Shown: positions 32,978 through 41,624 of the stretch, one piece after another
Position numbering within the stretch: the first letter of the stretch is position 1
Layout: every line of letters starts with the position of its first letter
Source of the DNA: a virus
DNA length: 64,000 nt
Direction: 5' to 3' (one strand)
IMG/VR virus record: IMGVR_UViG_3300044527_000952
Span: 29,058-93,057 of that record
Notes under the pieces: model-generated
Databases searched by the model: none
Seen by the model: only the letters and a program-made list of their open reading frames with translations
Told to the model about the DNA's origin: nothing
Made by a program: the position numbers and the translations under genes

Positions 32978-33656
32978 CTACCATACGGTAGTAGATGTTG
33001 TGATTGCTAGTAGGAAAAGTGTACGTGGGTTTACGGAGCAATCTGTTGACCCACAATTAATTAAACATATACTTACTGTAGCATCACGTAGCCCAAGTGG
33101 AACCAATATACAACCATGGAAAGTACATGTGTTAACAGGTAATTTTCTAGTAGAATTTGGGCAAGGTGCGATGGAAACTTATGCTAATCCTGAGTTGATG
33201 GCTAAGCAACCTAAAAAACCATTTGACTACTATCCTACTGAGTGGTTTAGTCCATATATTGAACGTAGGCGTAAAGTAGGATATGATCTTTATGCAGTGT
33301 TAGGTATAGAGAAAAAAGACAAAGATGCTATGCAAACCCAACATACCAAAAATTATAATTTTTTTGGTGCGCCTGTAGGATTAATTTTCACAATGAATCC
33401 AAAATTATCTATAGGATCGTTGTTAGACTTTGGTATGTTTATACAAAGTATAATGATATCAGCACAATCTCATGGTTTGGCAACATGTCCACAAGCAGCA
33501 TGGATTTTAATTCAAGGTTACATACGTGAAAAATTAAATTTAAACGATGATCTTGTAATTTGTGGTATGGCTATGGGATATGAAAACCAACAAGAACTTG
33601 CCAACAAATTAACAACAGAGCGAGAAATAGTTGACAATTTTGCTCAATTTTATTGA
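32967..33656 (+). CDS. FMN-dependent nitroreductase-family protein
   Basis: 229 aa. The N-terminal RKSVRGFTEQSVDPQLIKHI and SRSPSGTNIQPWKV are the classic nitroreductase FMN-binding signatures, and the C-terminal half (LATCPQAAWI, then VICGMAMGYEN) also fits. It reduces nitro or quinone compounds with NAD(P)H. It overlaps the Bug gene; in the host such a pair could take up and reduce an aromatic compound (inference). Confidence 0.9.
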   Translation: MQNNYHTVVDVVIASRKSVRGFTEQSVDPQLIKHILTVASRSPSGTNIQPWKVHVLTGNFLVEFGQGAMETYANPELMAKQPKKPFDYYPTEWFSPYIERRRKVGYDLYAVLGIEKKDKDAMQTQHTKNYNFFGAPVGLIFTMNPKLSIGSLLDFGMFIQSIMISAQSHGLATCPQAAWILIQGYIREKLNLNDDLVICGMAMGYENQQELANKLTTEREIVDNFAQFY

Positions 33657-33681
33657 CTCAACTCGGTAATTTTGATACAAT
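33653..33681 (+). promoter_or_regulatory. sigma70-like promoter
   Basis: TTGACT, 17-bp spacer, TACAAT; overlaps the end of the nitroreductase gene. Drives 33706. Confidence 0.65.
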
Positions 33682-33705
33682 AGTATTATTCTTAAGGAGA
33701 ATTTA

Positions 33706-33957
33706 ATGGGATCATTCAATCGTAAGATAGTTGAATCACTTGATGTTTTGAATAAATTATTGGCACTTATATTTGTTGTTATGGCAGGTATAACATTTTT
33801 CGGTGAAATGTTTGATAACTTTTTACCTGCAGTTATGTCTGCACTAGGTATTCTTATTGTTGGTATTGTCACATGTGGCTATACTGCAATTCTTATCAAT
33901 GTTAATCAAAACATTGAAGCTATGCGTGATAAAATCAACCCCGCACCAAAGGAATAA
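33706..33957 (+). CDS. two-TM small membrane protein, 83 aa
   Basis: Hydrophobic segments around residues 20-38 (ALIFVVMAGITFFG) and 44-66 (SALGILIVGIVTCGY) with a charged C-terminus. AAGGAG before the ATG. Not recognised. Confidence 0.65.
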   Translation: MGSFNRKIVESLDVLNKLLALIFVVMAGITFFGEMFDNFLPAVMSALGILIVGIVTCGYTAILINVNQNIEAMRDKINPAPKE

Positions 33958-33959
33958 AA

Positions 33960-34202
33960 ATGCGTAATATATTAGGTTATATCGTATGGTCAGCTAGTCA
34001 ATGGGAAAAAGAAACTTGGTTGGTTATTTTTTGTTTTGTAGTAGGTGTTTCTAGTTTAATTGTTCAGCAACCATTAATATTTTTTGCATGTATGGCTTTA
34101 GTTCCAATAATTGGTTTAGGTTATATGATTAAAGAAAAAGTAACCAAGAGTTATATCAAATACAAACGTATTAAAGAAGCTAGTGAAGATTGTCCGTTAT
34201 GA
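33960..34202 (+). CDS. small membrane protein, 80 aa
   Basis: Two hydrophobic segments (LVIFCFVVGVSSLIV and FFACMALVPIIGLGYMI) and a basic C-terminal tail. Co-transcribed with 33706. Confidence 0.62.
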   Translation: MRNILGYIVWSASQWEKETWLVIFCFVVGVSSLIVQQPLIFFACMALVPIIGLGYMIKEKVTKSYIKYKRIKEASEDCPL

Positions 34203-34645
34203 GCGAAACTTATTATAAAAAAGTTGGGAGTAAGTATATACCTATTTCTGAACATGATCCTAGTTTAGATCATGCCTTTAGTGAAGGATGCCATTTGGTC
34301 ATCAGTCGCCCAGGCCACCATATCCGAAAGTACAACATAGACCCTGAATTTGCTCCATTAATTGCAGCAGCAACATTTGCACGTGAGGAGATTAGTAAAT
34401 CATTGCGTAAAAGTTTGGAAATGCGTCCTAGTAAAGTTCCAATTACTGAAGAACAAAATATTGCTTGGATAAGATTGTCTGAAGCTTTTGGAGAAGAATG
34501 TCATCCACTTCAATATCCTAGTATATACGAAGCAGTCGAGAGTGGATTAGCTGCACTTGTGTATGAAGCTGCACAAAAATTACAAAACCCCGCAGTAAAA
34601 GCAGCATACGATAATTTTATGATGGTTTATCAACTCACTAAATGA
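34199..34645 (+). CDS. conserved phage protein, 148 aa
   Basis: ATG 34199 in an ATGA overlap. Contains CHLVISRPGHHIRKYNIDPE and FAPLIAAATFAREEI; I recall this family from many phages, function unknown. Confidence 0.7.
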   Translation: MSETYYKKVGSKYIPISEHDPSLDHAFSEGCHLVISRPGHHIRKYNIDPEFAPLIAAATFAREEISKSLRKSLEMRPSKVPITEEQNIAWIRLSEAFGEECHPLQYPSIYEAVESGLAALVYEAAQKLQNPAVKAAYDNFMMVYQLTK

Positions 34646-34845
34646 TGTCATTTTTATATAGAACTATAACTGTATGTGCGGTTGTTTTGTTTGCACGTAA
34701 TGTTATATTGTTTTTAGATAAAACTTATGCGGATAAAGACATACTTCCACCGCATGATTTGCGATATTATCATACGGATCACTCGGCACTTTGCGCCGAT
34801 GGTATAAGAAAGTATGGTTATTGCAGTCAAAAAATCGATAAATAA
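34642..34845 (+). CDS. small membrane-anchored protein, 67 aa
   Basis: One N-terminal hydrophobic segment (ITVCAVVLFARNVILFL) then a His/Asp-rich tail with two Cys. ATGATG start overlapping the preceding stop. Confidence 0.6.
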   Translation: MMSFLYRTITVCAVVLFARNVILFLDKTYADKDILPPHDLRYYHTDHSALCADGIRKYGYCSQKIDK

Positions 34846-34851
34846 TATTCT

Positions 34852-36441
34852 ATGCTCAAAGATTTTTTTACTTATAGTAGGTTTACGCTATTTGTTGCAT
34901 TAGCCATTAGTGTTATTGCAGCGTATTATAGTATTATTGGATTGACTGCAATTTTTGCGGGTGCGTTTGTATCTATTGTTATTATGGGTACTGTGCTTGA
35001 AGTTGCCAAAGTAACTACTACAGTGTGGTTACATATGTATTGGAAGCGTTCAGGATGGGTCATTAAAACGTACCTTACTACCGCAGTCATAGCATTAGCG
35101 TTTCTTACAAGTATGGGTATCTTTGGGTATTTATCTAAAGCACATATTGACCAAGGCATACCAACAGGTGATGTTGCAGCACAGGTTGCGTTACTTGATG
35201 AAAAAATTAAAACAGAGCGTGATAATATTGAAACTGCAAGAAAAGCCTTGCAACAAATGGATAGTCAGGTTGATCAATTATTATCACGTGGTACTACTGA
35301 ACAAAATGCTGAGCGAGCAGTAGCTATACGTAGACAACAAGCTAAAGAACGTACCTCATTACAAAATGAAATTGCAAAATCACAGAATGTTATAAAAGAC
35401 TTAAATGAACAACGTGCGCCAATTGCTAGTCAGTTACGCCAAGTTGAAGCTGAAGTTGGACCTATTAAATATATTGCTGCATTAATATATGGAGATAATC
35501 CTGATGCAAACTTACTTGAACGTGCAGTACGTTGGGTAACTATATTAATTGTAGCGGTTTTTGACCCACTTGCTATTATATTAATTCTTGCTGCTAATAA
35601 TTCATTAAAATGGGAACGTGAAGATCGTATCAAAAAACGTAAGGAAGATGAACTACAATATGAAGCAGATGATGGCGCATTAACCCAAGACCAAATTGAT
35701 CAAGTTAAAGATTCATTAAAACAAAATGAATCAACTACTGATGAAATTGTAGAAGAAATTAAAGAAGAAGCTGTTGAAGAAAAACGTGCTGAACAGGTTT
35801 ATTTAACAAAGCCATGGGTCGATAAGGTCCCAGGCATACGTTTTCCTCACCAAGTTTATCAACCCCCACAATTTCCAATACCAACCAAAGATGAAGAATT
35901 TGTTGAGCCTATCAATACTACGGATGAAATAGTAGAACCTACGATTGATAGCGAAGAATTAACTGCTGATTCAGATGATTTTAAATTTAAACCTGTGCCT
36001 TTAACAGTAACACAAGCAGAGGAAGTTATTACAGATAATGTAACTAAACTTAAACCATTATTTAAATCAACCGATGAGTATGTTAATTATGATGGTAAAA
36101 GTATGAGTATGAATGCTTTAAAGGGTATACGCCCTGATTTGATACATCCTGCTAATAAGCCATGGCCCAACCAAATTAATTTTGGTGGTAAGTTTCCTGA
36201 TGAAGCATTAAGTGGTGATACCTTTATTCGTATTGACCGTGTACCACATATTGTTTACAAATTTAATGGTACTAAGTGGATTGTTGTAGATAAGCAACAA
36301 AACAGTACGTATTTGACTAACATCAATTACATTGATTATTTGATTGAATGTCTAAAAAATGGTAGTATTGACATAGAAATACTAACCGAAGTTGAGCGTG
36401 AAGAAATAGAAACACGTTTAGCAGTTGACAAGAAATCCTAA
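34852..36441 (+). CDS. multi-TM membrane protein with periplasmic coiled coil
   Basis: 529 aa. Three N-terminal membrane segments (around 13-32, 35-55, 75-95), a long coiled coil (about 110-210, rich in Lys/Glu/Gln), a fourth membrane segment (VTILIVAVFDPLAIILILAA near 230), then a long acidic cytoplasmic tail. A similar architecture occurs in T4-like cyanophage membrane proteins (from memory). Role unknown; membrane remodelling or superinfection control are guesses. Confidence 0.65.
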   Translation: MLKDFFTYSRFTLFVALAISVIAAYYSIIGLTAIFAGAFVSIVIMGTVLEVAKVTTTVWLHMYWKRSGWVIKTYLTTAVIALAFLTSMGIFGYLSKAHIDQGIPTGDVAAQVALLDEKIKTERDNIETARKALQQMDSQVDQLLSRGTTEQNAERAVAIRRQQAKERTSLQNEIAKSQNVIKDLNEQRAPIASQLRQVEAEVGPIKYIAALIYGDNPDANLLERAVRWVTILIVAVFDPLAIILILAANNSLKWEREDRIKKRKEDELQYEADDGALTQDQIDQVKDSLKQNESTTDEIVEEIKEEAVEEKRAEQVYLTKPWVDKVPGIRFPHQVYQPPQFPIPTKDEEFVEPINTTDEIVEPTIDSEELTADSDDFKFKPVPLTVTQAEEVITDNVTKLKPLFKSTDEYVNYDGKSMSMNALKGIRPDLIHPANKPWPNQINFGGKFPDEALSGDTFIRIDRVPHIVYKFNGTKWIVVDKQQNSTYLTNINYIDYLIECLKNGSIDIEILTEVEREEIETRLAVDKKS

Positions 36442-36453
36442 TTCATCTATAAT
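36425..36453 (+). promoter_or_regulatory. sigma70-like promoter, ATCCTAATT class
   Basis: TTGACA, 17 bp with AAATCCTAATT, TATAAT; lies in the end of the 529-aa gene. Drives 36487. Confidence 0.78.
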
Positions 36454-36486
36454 TCAACCATATTAATTACTTTGTGAGGTAAAGAA

Positions 36487-37170
36487 ATGAAAAAAGGTTT
36501 ATTGACCGTGGCTGTACTCAGCGTACTCATGGGTGGATGTTCTACTGCAACCAAAATGCTTAGCGACCCAGGTATCGCTAGCGGTCCTCAAACTGCAATC
36601 AGTGAACAACGTGTTACCCAAGACTTTAAACGTCGAGGGGTAAAAGTTGAGTACAGTACGTTTTTCCGTGAGATTAAAGCCATTGAAGTAACAGGATATG
36701 CTCCTGTATGGGGTAATAGTCCTAGTGCTACTGAAAGTGCGTACAAAGTTGCTGAACTTGATGCCAAGAAGAAACTTGTTGACTTTATTTGGAAAGAAAC
36801 AGTGTCAAGTGATACTAGCGTTAAAATGATTAGTAAATCACTTGAGCGAGCACGTGATCAAAAAACTAATCGTATCGCTAGTAACTACGATAATCAAGAT
36901 ATTTCAGTCAGTGATATTGATGTTGAAGGTAAACCTACCCAAGCACAAGGTACACCACAAAATGTCAATGTAGCTACTCGCAATGATGCAGTAGAGATTG
37001 CCACTACTATGAATAGTTTTATTCGTTCTAATAATAAAGGTATCCTTAGTGGGTTACGATTGGTCGATAACTCAGTGCTTGATAACGGTAAAGTTGTTAC
37101 TGTTGTATATCGTTGGGATGCAAAACATACAAGTGATATTCAAGACGTTCGTCGTATGATGAGTCGTTAA
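36487..37170 (+). CDS. lipoprotein, 227 aa, LPP20/FlgT-like
   Basis: Signal peptide with lipobox MGGC, Cys at residue 18. The mature part has VTGYAPVWGNSPSATESAYK followed by AELDAKKKLVDFIW, resembling the repeat fold of LPP20 or FlgT-type secreted proteins. The gene at 37172 encodes another secreted protein with a related motif, so the two may act together in the envelope. Confidence 0.6.
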   Translation: MKKGLLTVAVLSVLMGGCSTATKMLSDPGIASGPQTAISEQRVTQDFKRRGVKVEYSTFFREIKAIEVTGYAPVWGNSPSATESAYKVAELDAKKKLVDFIWKETVSSDTSVKMISKSLERARDQKTNRIASNYDNQDISVSDIDVEGKPTQAQGTPQNVNVATRNDAVEIATTMNSFIRSNNKGILSGLRLVDNSVLDNGKVVTVVYRWDAKHTSDIQDVRRMMSR

Positions 37171-37171
37171 T

Positions 37172-38281
37172 ATGAAAAAACTACTCGCAAGTTTGCTCAT
37201 TGCGGTGCCTACAATCGTTCACGCAGATGCATGGACTATTGTAAGTGTGACTAAATTTATCATTGAAAATTTTCCAAATAGTCCACCTACACAAAAAGTA
37301 CGTGTAAAAGTAGAGGCAGATTCACCTGAAAATGCACGTCAAGGTGCGTTTAGAGAGGCATGTAATCAAACATGGGGTAGCAGTGTAATTACGGATCGCA
37401 GTGCAGTAAATGGTCGTTTAGCCACTGACCGTATTGCTTCAAGTAGTAGCTGCTTTGTAAAAAACTACACGGTATTATCAACGGATGAGTTTTATAATCG
37501 TGTTGCTGAGAAACGATATGCAGTAGAAATGGATGTTACTACCTCGCCTAATAGTGTGGATGGTCGATTGTTAGGTGAAAGTACTAACATGGGTGCTATA
37601 CAAGGTGACCAACATCAAGCATCTATTCAATCATTAATTAAAAGTAGGCAGTCGCAGGATAAATTAATTCAAGCATATTTTAATTACTATCCTGAAGGTG
37701 CATATGATATTAATGTTCATAATATTGAGAGTGGTGTAAACAATCGCCAATCGTTTTTAAAAATTAATTATGAATACAAATTTAGTTATCAATTTATGCA
37801 TGGGTTATGGTCTATGCTAGATTCGATGAAAGTTAAAACACAACTTCTTAACGTATTTGATCCACGTTGTAGTGATGGTAATAGGATTGATCAAAGCTGT
37901 GCTACGCATATGGCACGTAATAGTCAAAGTATTCGTACGGTAAAATTGACTATGCGTAAAAGTGGCAACATTATTGGTGAATCTGATATGATAACGCTAA
38001 ACGAAGGAAATTATCAAGAATTGGCAAATAGTTTTCAAAAATCACAGGCATCTATCCAATTTAGCTTCCTTGATGGGTCAAATAATGTTCTAATGCGTGT
38101 TTGTGACAGAAACATTGAGGTAAATAATGTTATGTTGCAAAGTAATTCAACAGGATTGATTCGTGGTGATCGTTGGGAAACCAAATCATATGTAATCAAT
38201 TTGTCTAACATGGACTTGCATAATTTAAAAAATTATCATAGGCTAGAGACAAAAGCAGTACGTAATTGTATAGGGAAATAA
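37172..38281 (+). CDS. secreted protein, 369 aa
   Basis: Signal peptide MKKLLASLLIAVPTIVHA, then RVKVEADSPENARQGAFREA and SCFVKNYTVLSTDEFYNRVA. The Ala-rich helix after a strand is reminiscent of the LPP20-like fold of its upstream neighbour. Several Cys could form periplasmic disulfides. Starts 1 nt after the preceding stop. Confidence 0.6.
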   Translation: MKKLLASLLIAVPTIVHADAWTIVSVTKFIIENFPNSPPTQKVRVKVEADSPENARQGAFREACNQTWGSSVITDRSAVNGRLATDRIASSSSCFVKNYTVLSTDEFYNRVAEKRYAVEMDVTTSPNSVDGRLLGESTNMGAIQGDQHQASIQSLIKSRQSQDKLIQAYFNYYPEGAYDINVHNIESGVNNRQSFLKINYEYKFSYQFMHGLWSMLDSMKVKTQLLNVFDPRCSDGNRIDQSCATHMARNSQSIRTVKLTMRKSGNIIGESDMITLNEGNYQELANSFQKSQASIQFSFLDGSNNVLMRVCDRNIEVNNVMLQSNSTGLIRGDRWETKSYVINLSNMDLHNLKNYHRLETKAVRNCIGK

Positions 38282-38288
38282 GTAGATC

Positions 38289-39545
38289 ATGGGTGAAGTA
38301 TATCATTTTCAAGAATGTAGTTTTTGTGGTAAACACAAGAACGTTGTCAAAAAACTGATAGTAGGTGAAGGTACTGCAATATGTAGTGATTGTGTTGAAT
38401 TATGTAATGATTTACTTAAGGATGAAGAACCACTTGAGGAAGATGCACCACGTAAGATAAGTTTTTATGCTGATGATATTAAATCATTTTTAGACAATTA
38501 TATTATTGGACAAGATGCTGCAAAAACTTTAATCAGTGTGGCAGTATCTAATCATTACAAGCGTGTCACAGCAGATACCAAAGAGTTAGAAATTCAAAAA
38601 GCCAATGTACTCATCCTTGGACCAAGTGGAGGTGGTAAGACACTAATGGCTAAAACAGTAGCCAAATATCTAGATGTACCATTTGTTATTGCAGATGCTA
38701 CATCCTTAACTGAAGCAGGTTATGTTGGTGATGATGTTGAAAGTATGATACAACGGTTAGTAGCTGCTGCTGATGGTGATATTGAGCGAGCAGAGCGTGG
38801 TATTATTTTTGTGGATGAAGTAGACAAAATCGCACGTAAAAGTGAAAGTGCAAGTATTACACGTGATGTTAGTGGTGAAGGTGTGCAACAAGCATTGCTT
38901 AAAATTGTAGAAGGTACCATTTGTCGTGTACCACAACAAGGCAAACGCAAACACCCAACCAACGATATGCTAGAAGTCGATACTAAAAACATTCTATTCA
39001 TTTCAGGTGGTGCTTTTGTAGGATTATCAGATATTATTTCACGTCGATTACACGGAAATAGTATTGGGTTTTCTGCACAGGTTGGTGGCACCGTATCCAT
39101 GGATGATATTTTGGCACAAGTTACACCTGATGATTTAACTAAGTATGGTATGATTCCTGAATTTACAGGACGTTTTACATGTCGTGTATCTATCAATGAG
39201 TTAACAAAAGACCAATTGGTTCAAATTTTGACTAAAGTTAAAAATAACTTTATTGAACAATATCAGTATTTACTAAGTTTAGATGAAATAGAGTTAACTT
39301 TTACTGATGCTGCTATTGAACAAATTGCAGAAAACTGTTTAAATTTAAAAACAGGTGCACGTGGGTTACAAAGTGAAGTTGAACGTGTGTTGTTACAAGT
39401 TATGTTTAATAGTAAACACCTTAAAGGTAAGAAAATAGAAATTGATAAAATGCACGTAGATCACCCTAATTTGCTAAATAAACATTGGGAATCCGCAGTA
39501 AAAGATTCTTACTTAGGATCCATTTTAAAAAAAGGGAAAAAATGA
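38289..39545 (+). CDS. clpX: ClpX unfoldase (ATPase subunit of ClpXP)
   Basis: 418 aa, as long as bacterial ClpX. N-terminal zinc finger CSFCGK...CSDC (residues about 8-36), Walker A GPSGGGKT near residue 116, pore loop GYVGDD near residue 143, Walker B IIFVDEVDKIA near residue 174, a KRKHP region, the IGF loop used to dock ClpP (near residue 258) and sensor-2 GARGLQS near residue 356. All functional parts are intact. ClpP (45074) and ClpS (42148) are encoded 3-7 kb downstream. Confidence 0.96.
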   Translation: MGEVYHFQECSFCGKHKNVVKKLIVGEGTAICSDCVELCNDLLKDEEPLEEDAPRKISFYADDIKSFLDNYIIGQDAAKTLISVAVSNHYKRVTADTKELEIQKANVLILGPSGGGKTLMAKTVAKYLDVPFVIADATSLTEAGYVGDDVESMIQRLVAAADGDIERAERGIIFVDEVDKIARKSESASITRDVSGEGVQQALLKIVEGTICRVPQQGKRKHPTNDMLEVDTKNILFISGGAFVGLSDIISRRLHGNSIGFSAQVGGTVSMDDILAQVTPDDLTKYGMIPEFTGRFTCRVSINELTKDQLVQILTKVKNNFIEQYQYLLSLDEIELTFTDAAIEQIAENCLNLKTGARGLQSEVERVLLQVMFNSKHLKGKKIEIDKMHVDHPNLLNKHWESAVKDSYLGSILKKGKK

Positions 39546-39751
39546 AAGTAGTTATACGTGAGGGGCAATCATTTGAAAGTGGTATTAGAAAGTTCAAGAA
39601 AAAAGTTCTTGAAAGTGGGATGATGCAAGAATTGCGTGATCGTCAAGAATACACAAAGCCAAGTATTGCTAGAAAGATTGCTAGAGGTAAAGCAGTTAGT
39701 CGTTGGAAAAAATATTTACGCACTCAGGAATTACCCACTAAATTGTACTAA
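39542..39751 (+). CDS. rpsU: ribosomal protein bS21 homologue
   Basis: ATG 39542 overlaps the clpX stop (AATGA); the longer frame from 39485 is spurious. 69 aa: VVIREGQSFESGIRKFKKKV, then YTKPSIARKIARGKAVSRWKK and a terminal TKLY, the same layout as bacterial bS21 (compare its terminal TRLY). bS21 binds the 30S subunit near the anti-Shine-Dalgarno; phage copies are thought to bias initiation to viral mRNAs. Identification is by motif reading and length. Confidence 0.85.
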   Translation: MKVVIREGQSFESGIRKFKKKVLESGMMQELRDRQEYTKPSIARKIARGKAVSRWKKYLRTQELPTKLY

Positions 39752-39770
39752 AATTTTTTTGGAGGTCATT

Positions 39771-39926
39771 ATGAATAAAACATTGTTACAATGGCAAGAA
39801 GTTGAGGTTACGCCCGAAGAAGAAGAAGTGTGGCAAAACTTTTTAACTAAGTATAATGATAATCCTCCTAAAAAAGAAAATATAGAAACTACAATACCAA
39901 TGGAGAAAAAAGATGGCGTACAGTGA
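39771..39926 (+). CDS. acidic small protein, 51 aa
   Basis: ATG 39771 follows GGAGGT. N-terminus LLQWQEVEVTPEEEEVWQNF. Sits between bS21 and IscU, overlapping the latter by 14 nt. Not recognised. Confidence 0.62.
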   Translation: MNKTLLQWQEVEVTPEEEEVWQNFLTKYNDNPPKKENIETTIPMEKKDGVQ

Positions 39927-40296
39927 ACAGGTTATTGATCATTATGAAAATCCAAGAAATGTGGGCAGTTTTGATAAGTCTGATAACACCGTTGGGACTG
40001 GTATGGTTGGGGCACCTGCTTGCGGTGATGTAATGAAACTTCAAATTAAGGTAAAAGATGGAATCATTCAAGATGCAAAATTTAAGACGTATGGATGTGG
40101 CTCAGCGATTGCAAGTAGTTCGTTGGTTACGGAGTGGGTTAAAGGCAAAACTTTGGACGAAGCAACGTCTATCCAAAATACTCAAATCGCACAGGAACTT
40201 GCACTCCCACCCGTTAAGATCCACTGTTCAATACTTGCTGAGGACGCAATTAAAGCAGCAATAAAAGATTATAAAGATAAACACAATATACAATGA
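39913..40296 (+). CDS. iscU: iron-sulfur cluster scaffold IscU
   Basis: 127 aa, the normal IscU length. All three cluster Cys are present in context: GAPACGDVM near residue 37, TYGCGSA near residue 63, and HCSILAEDAI near residue 106. The LPPVKIHC motif that the HscA chaperone recognises is intact. MAYSEQVIDHYENPRNVGSF is almost the textbook IscU N-terminus, so the gene is probably a recent capture from a proteobacterium. It is a host-metabolism gene for Fe-S assembly during infection. GGAGA precedes the start. Confidence 0.95.
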   Translation: MAYSEQVIDHYENPRNVGSFDKSDNTVGTGMVGAPACGDVMKLQIKVKDGIIQDAKFKTYGCGSAIASSSLVTEWVKGKTLDEATSIQNTQIAQELALPPVKIHCSILAEDAIKAAIKDYKDKHNIQ

Positions 40297-40493
40297 TTAT
40301 ATTGTTTGTAGTATTTTTTATTGCAGGAGTGGTTACACTATCAAGTTCACGATGGAAAGTTGATCCTCAAGTAAAAATGAGTATGCCACCCCAAGATATA
40401 GAACAAATTAACAAAGAACTAGATATTCGTGAAGAAGTTGGCGTATTGTTCTTATTAATATCAGCATTTTTTCTTATATTTTTAATTATTTAA
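40293..40493 (+). CDS. small two-TM membrane protein, 66 aa
   Basis: ATGA overlap with iscU. Hydrophobic ends ([15 protein letters not shown] and [16 protein letters not shown]) around a polar centre. Not recognised. Confidence 0.6.
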   Translation: MIILFVVFFIAGVVTLSSSRWKVDPQVKMSMPPQDIEQINKELDIREEVGVLFLLISAFFLIFLII

Positions 40494-40503
40494 AAGGAAT
40501 CCA

Positions 40504-41523
40504 ATGAGAATTGAAGATGAAATCAAGCTTGATTTCAAGGATGTATTGATTCGTCCAAAACGTAGTACATTATCAAGTCGCAAAGAAGTAGACTTAATTA
40601 AATGGTATAAATTTAAACATAGTGGGTATGAATATGAAGGTATTCCCATTATGGCAGCTAATATGGATGGTGTTGGAACTTTAAAAATGGCAGAAACATT
40701 AAGTCAACATAGGTTATTCACCTGCCTTATTAAAACCTATAACAAAGACATTGATAATTTTTCTGTATTCAATGTAAACAAAGATTATTATGCTGTTAGT
40801 ACAGGAACTAGTGATGAAGATTTTCGAAATCTCAATACCATCGTTACAGGTATTGGTGCACAATTTATTTGTATTGATGTGGCTAATGGTTATAGCGAAC
40901 ATTTTGGTGATTTTGTTGAAAGCGTAAGAAATCGTTGGCCTGATAAAACAATTATTGCAGGTAATGTAGTTACTGCAGATATGACACAGGAGTTAATATT
41001 ACGTGGAGCAGATATTGTTAAAGTTGGGATTGGGCCTGGGAGTGTGTGTACTACTCGTGTACAAACAGGTGTGGGTTATCCTCAACTTAGTGCAATTATC
41101 GAATGTGCCGATGCCGCTCATGGTCTTGGTGGGCATATTATTGCTGATGGAGGGTGTACTTGTCCTGGGGATGTGGCTAAAGCTTTTGGTGCAGGAGCAG
41201 ATTTTGTAATGCTTGGTGGTATGTTTGCAGGGCACGATGAGGGTGGTGGTACCATAGAAAATGGACGTGTAATCTTTTACGGTATGAGTAGCGATACTGC
41301 TATGAATAAAACACATGGTGGTGTAGCAGAATATCGTTCTAGTGAAGGACGTACGGTAGAAATACCCTATAAAGGACAAGTTAAAAATACTGTGCTTGAT
41401 ATATTAGGTGGTTTACGCAGCACTTGTACCTATGTTGGTGCATCAAATTTAAAACAACTACCTAAATGCACTACATTTATTAAAGTCAACCGTCAAATTA
41501 ATGACGTGTTTATCCAAAAATAA
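40504..41523 (+). CDS. guaC: GMP reductase (IMPDH/GMPR family)
   Basis: 339 aa TIM barrel. The catalytic loop [18 protein letters not shown] near residue 183 carries the GMPR cysteine; [20 protein letters not shown] near residue 220 and [20 protein letters not shown] near residue 280 are GMPR-type rather than IMPDH-type, and no CBS domains are present. It converts GMP to IMP with NADPH, which would redirect guanine nucleotides, for example to adenine. Phage guaC is uncommon. AAGGAA before the ATG. Confidence 0.92.
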   Translation: MRIEDEIKLDFKDVLIRPKRSTLSSRKEVDLIKWYKFKHSGYEYEGIPIMAANMDGVGTLKMAETLSQHRLFTCLIKTYNKDIDNFSVFNVNKDYYAVSTGTSDEDFRNLNTIVTGIGAQFICIDVANGYSEHFGDFVESVRNRWPDKTIIAGNVVTADMTQELILRGADIVKVGIGPGSVCTTRVQTGVGYPQLSAIIECADAAHGLGGHIIADGGCTCPGDVAKAFGAGADFVMLGGMFAGHDEGGGTIENGRVIFYGMSSDTAMNKTHGGVAEYRSSEGRTVEIPYKGQVKNTVLDILGGLRSTCTYVGASNLKQLPKCTTFIKVNRQINDVFIQK

Positions 41524-41559
41524 TAGCATATATTGCGAAATTATGTAAAATATATAGTT

Positions 41560-41587
41560 ATGTAGATGCCAATGGTTGGGTCTACAT
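41560..41587 (+). promoter_or_regulatory. stem-loop in the hsp20 leader
   Basis: ATGTAGA(TG)CCAA, loop TGG, TTGG(G)TCTACAT. An imperfect hairpin 25 nt upstream of the Shine-Dalgarno AAAGGAG. Possible mRNA stabiliser or thermo-responsive element; the ribosome-binding site itself is not in the stem. Confidence 0.5.
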
Positions 41588-41624
41588 TCAAAATGTCATC
41601 TTGCTTAATTAAAGGAGAAATAAC

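Noticed and set aside
38720-39196. 158-codon minus-strand ORF inside clpX
   Set aside because: clpX is unquestionable on the plus strand; the antisense frame has no start signal and no recognisable motif.
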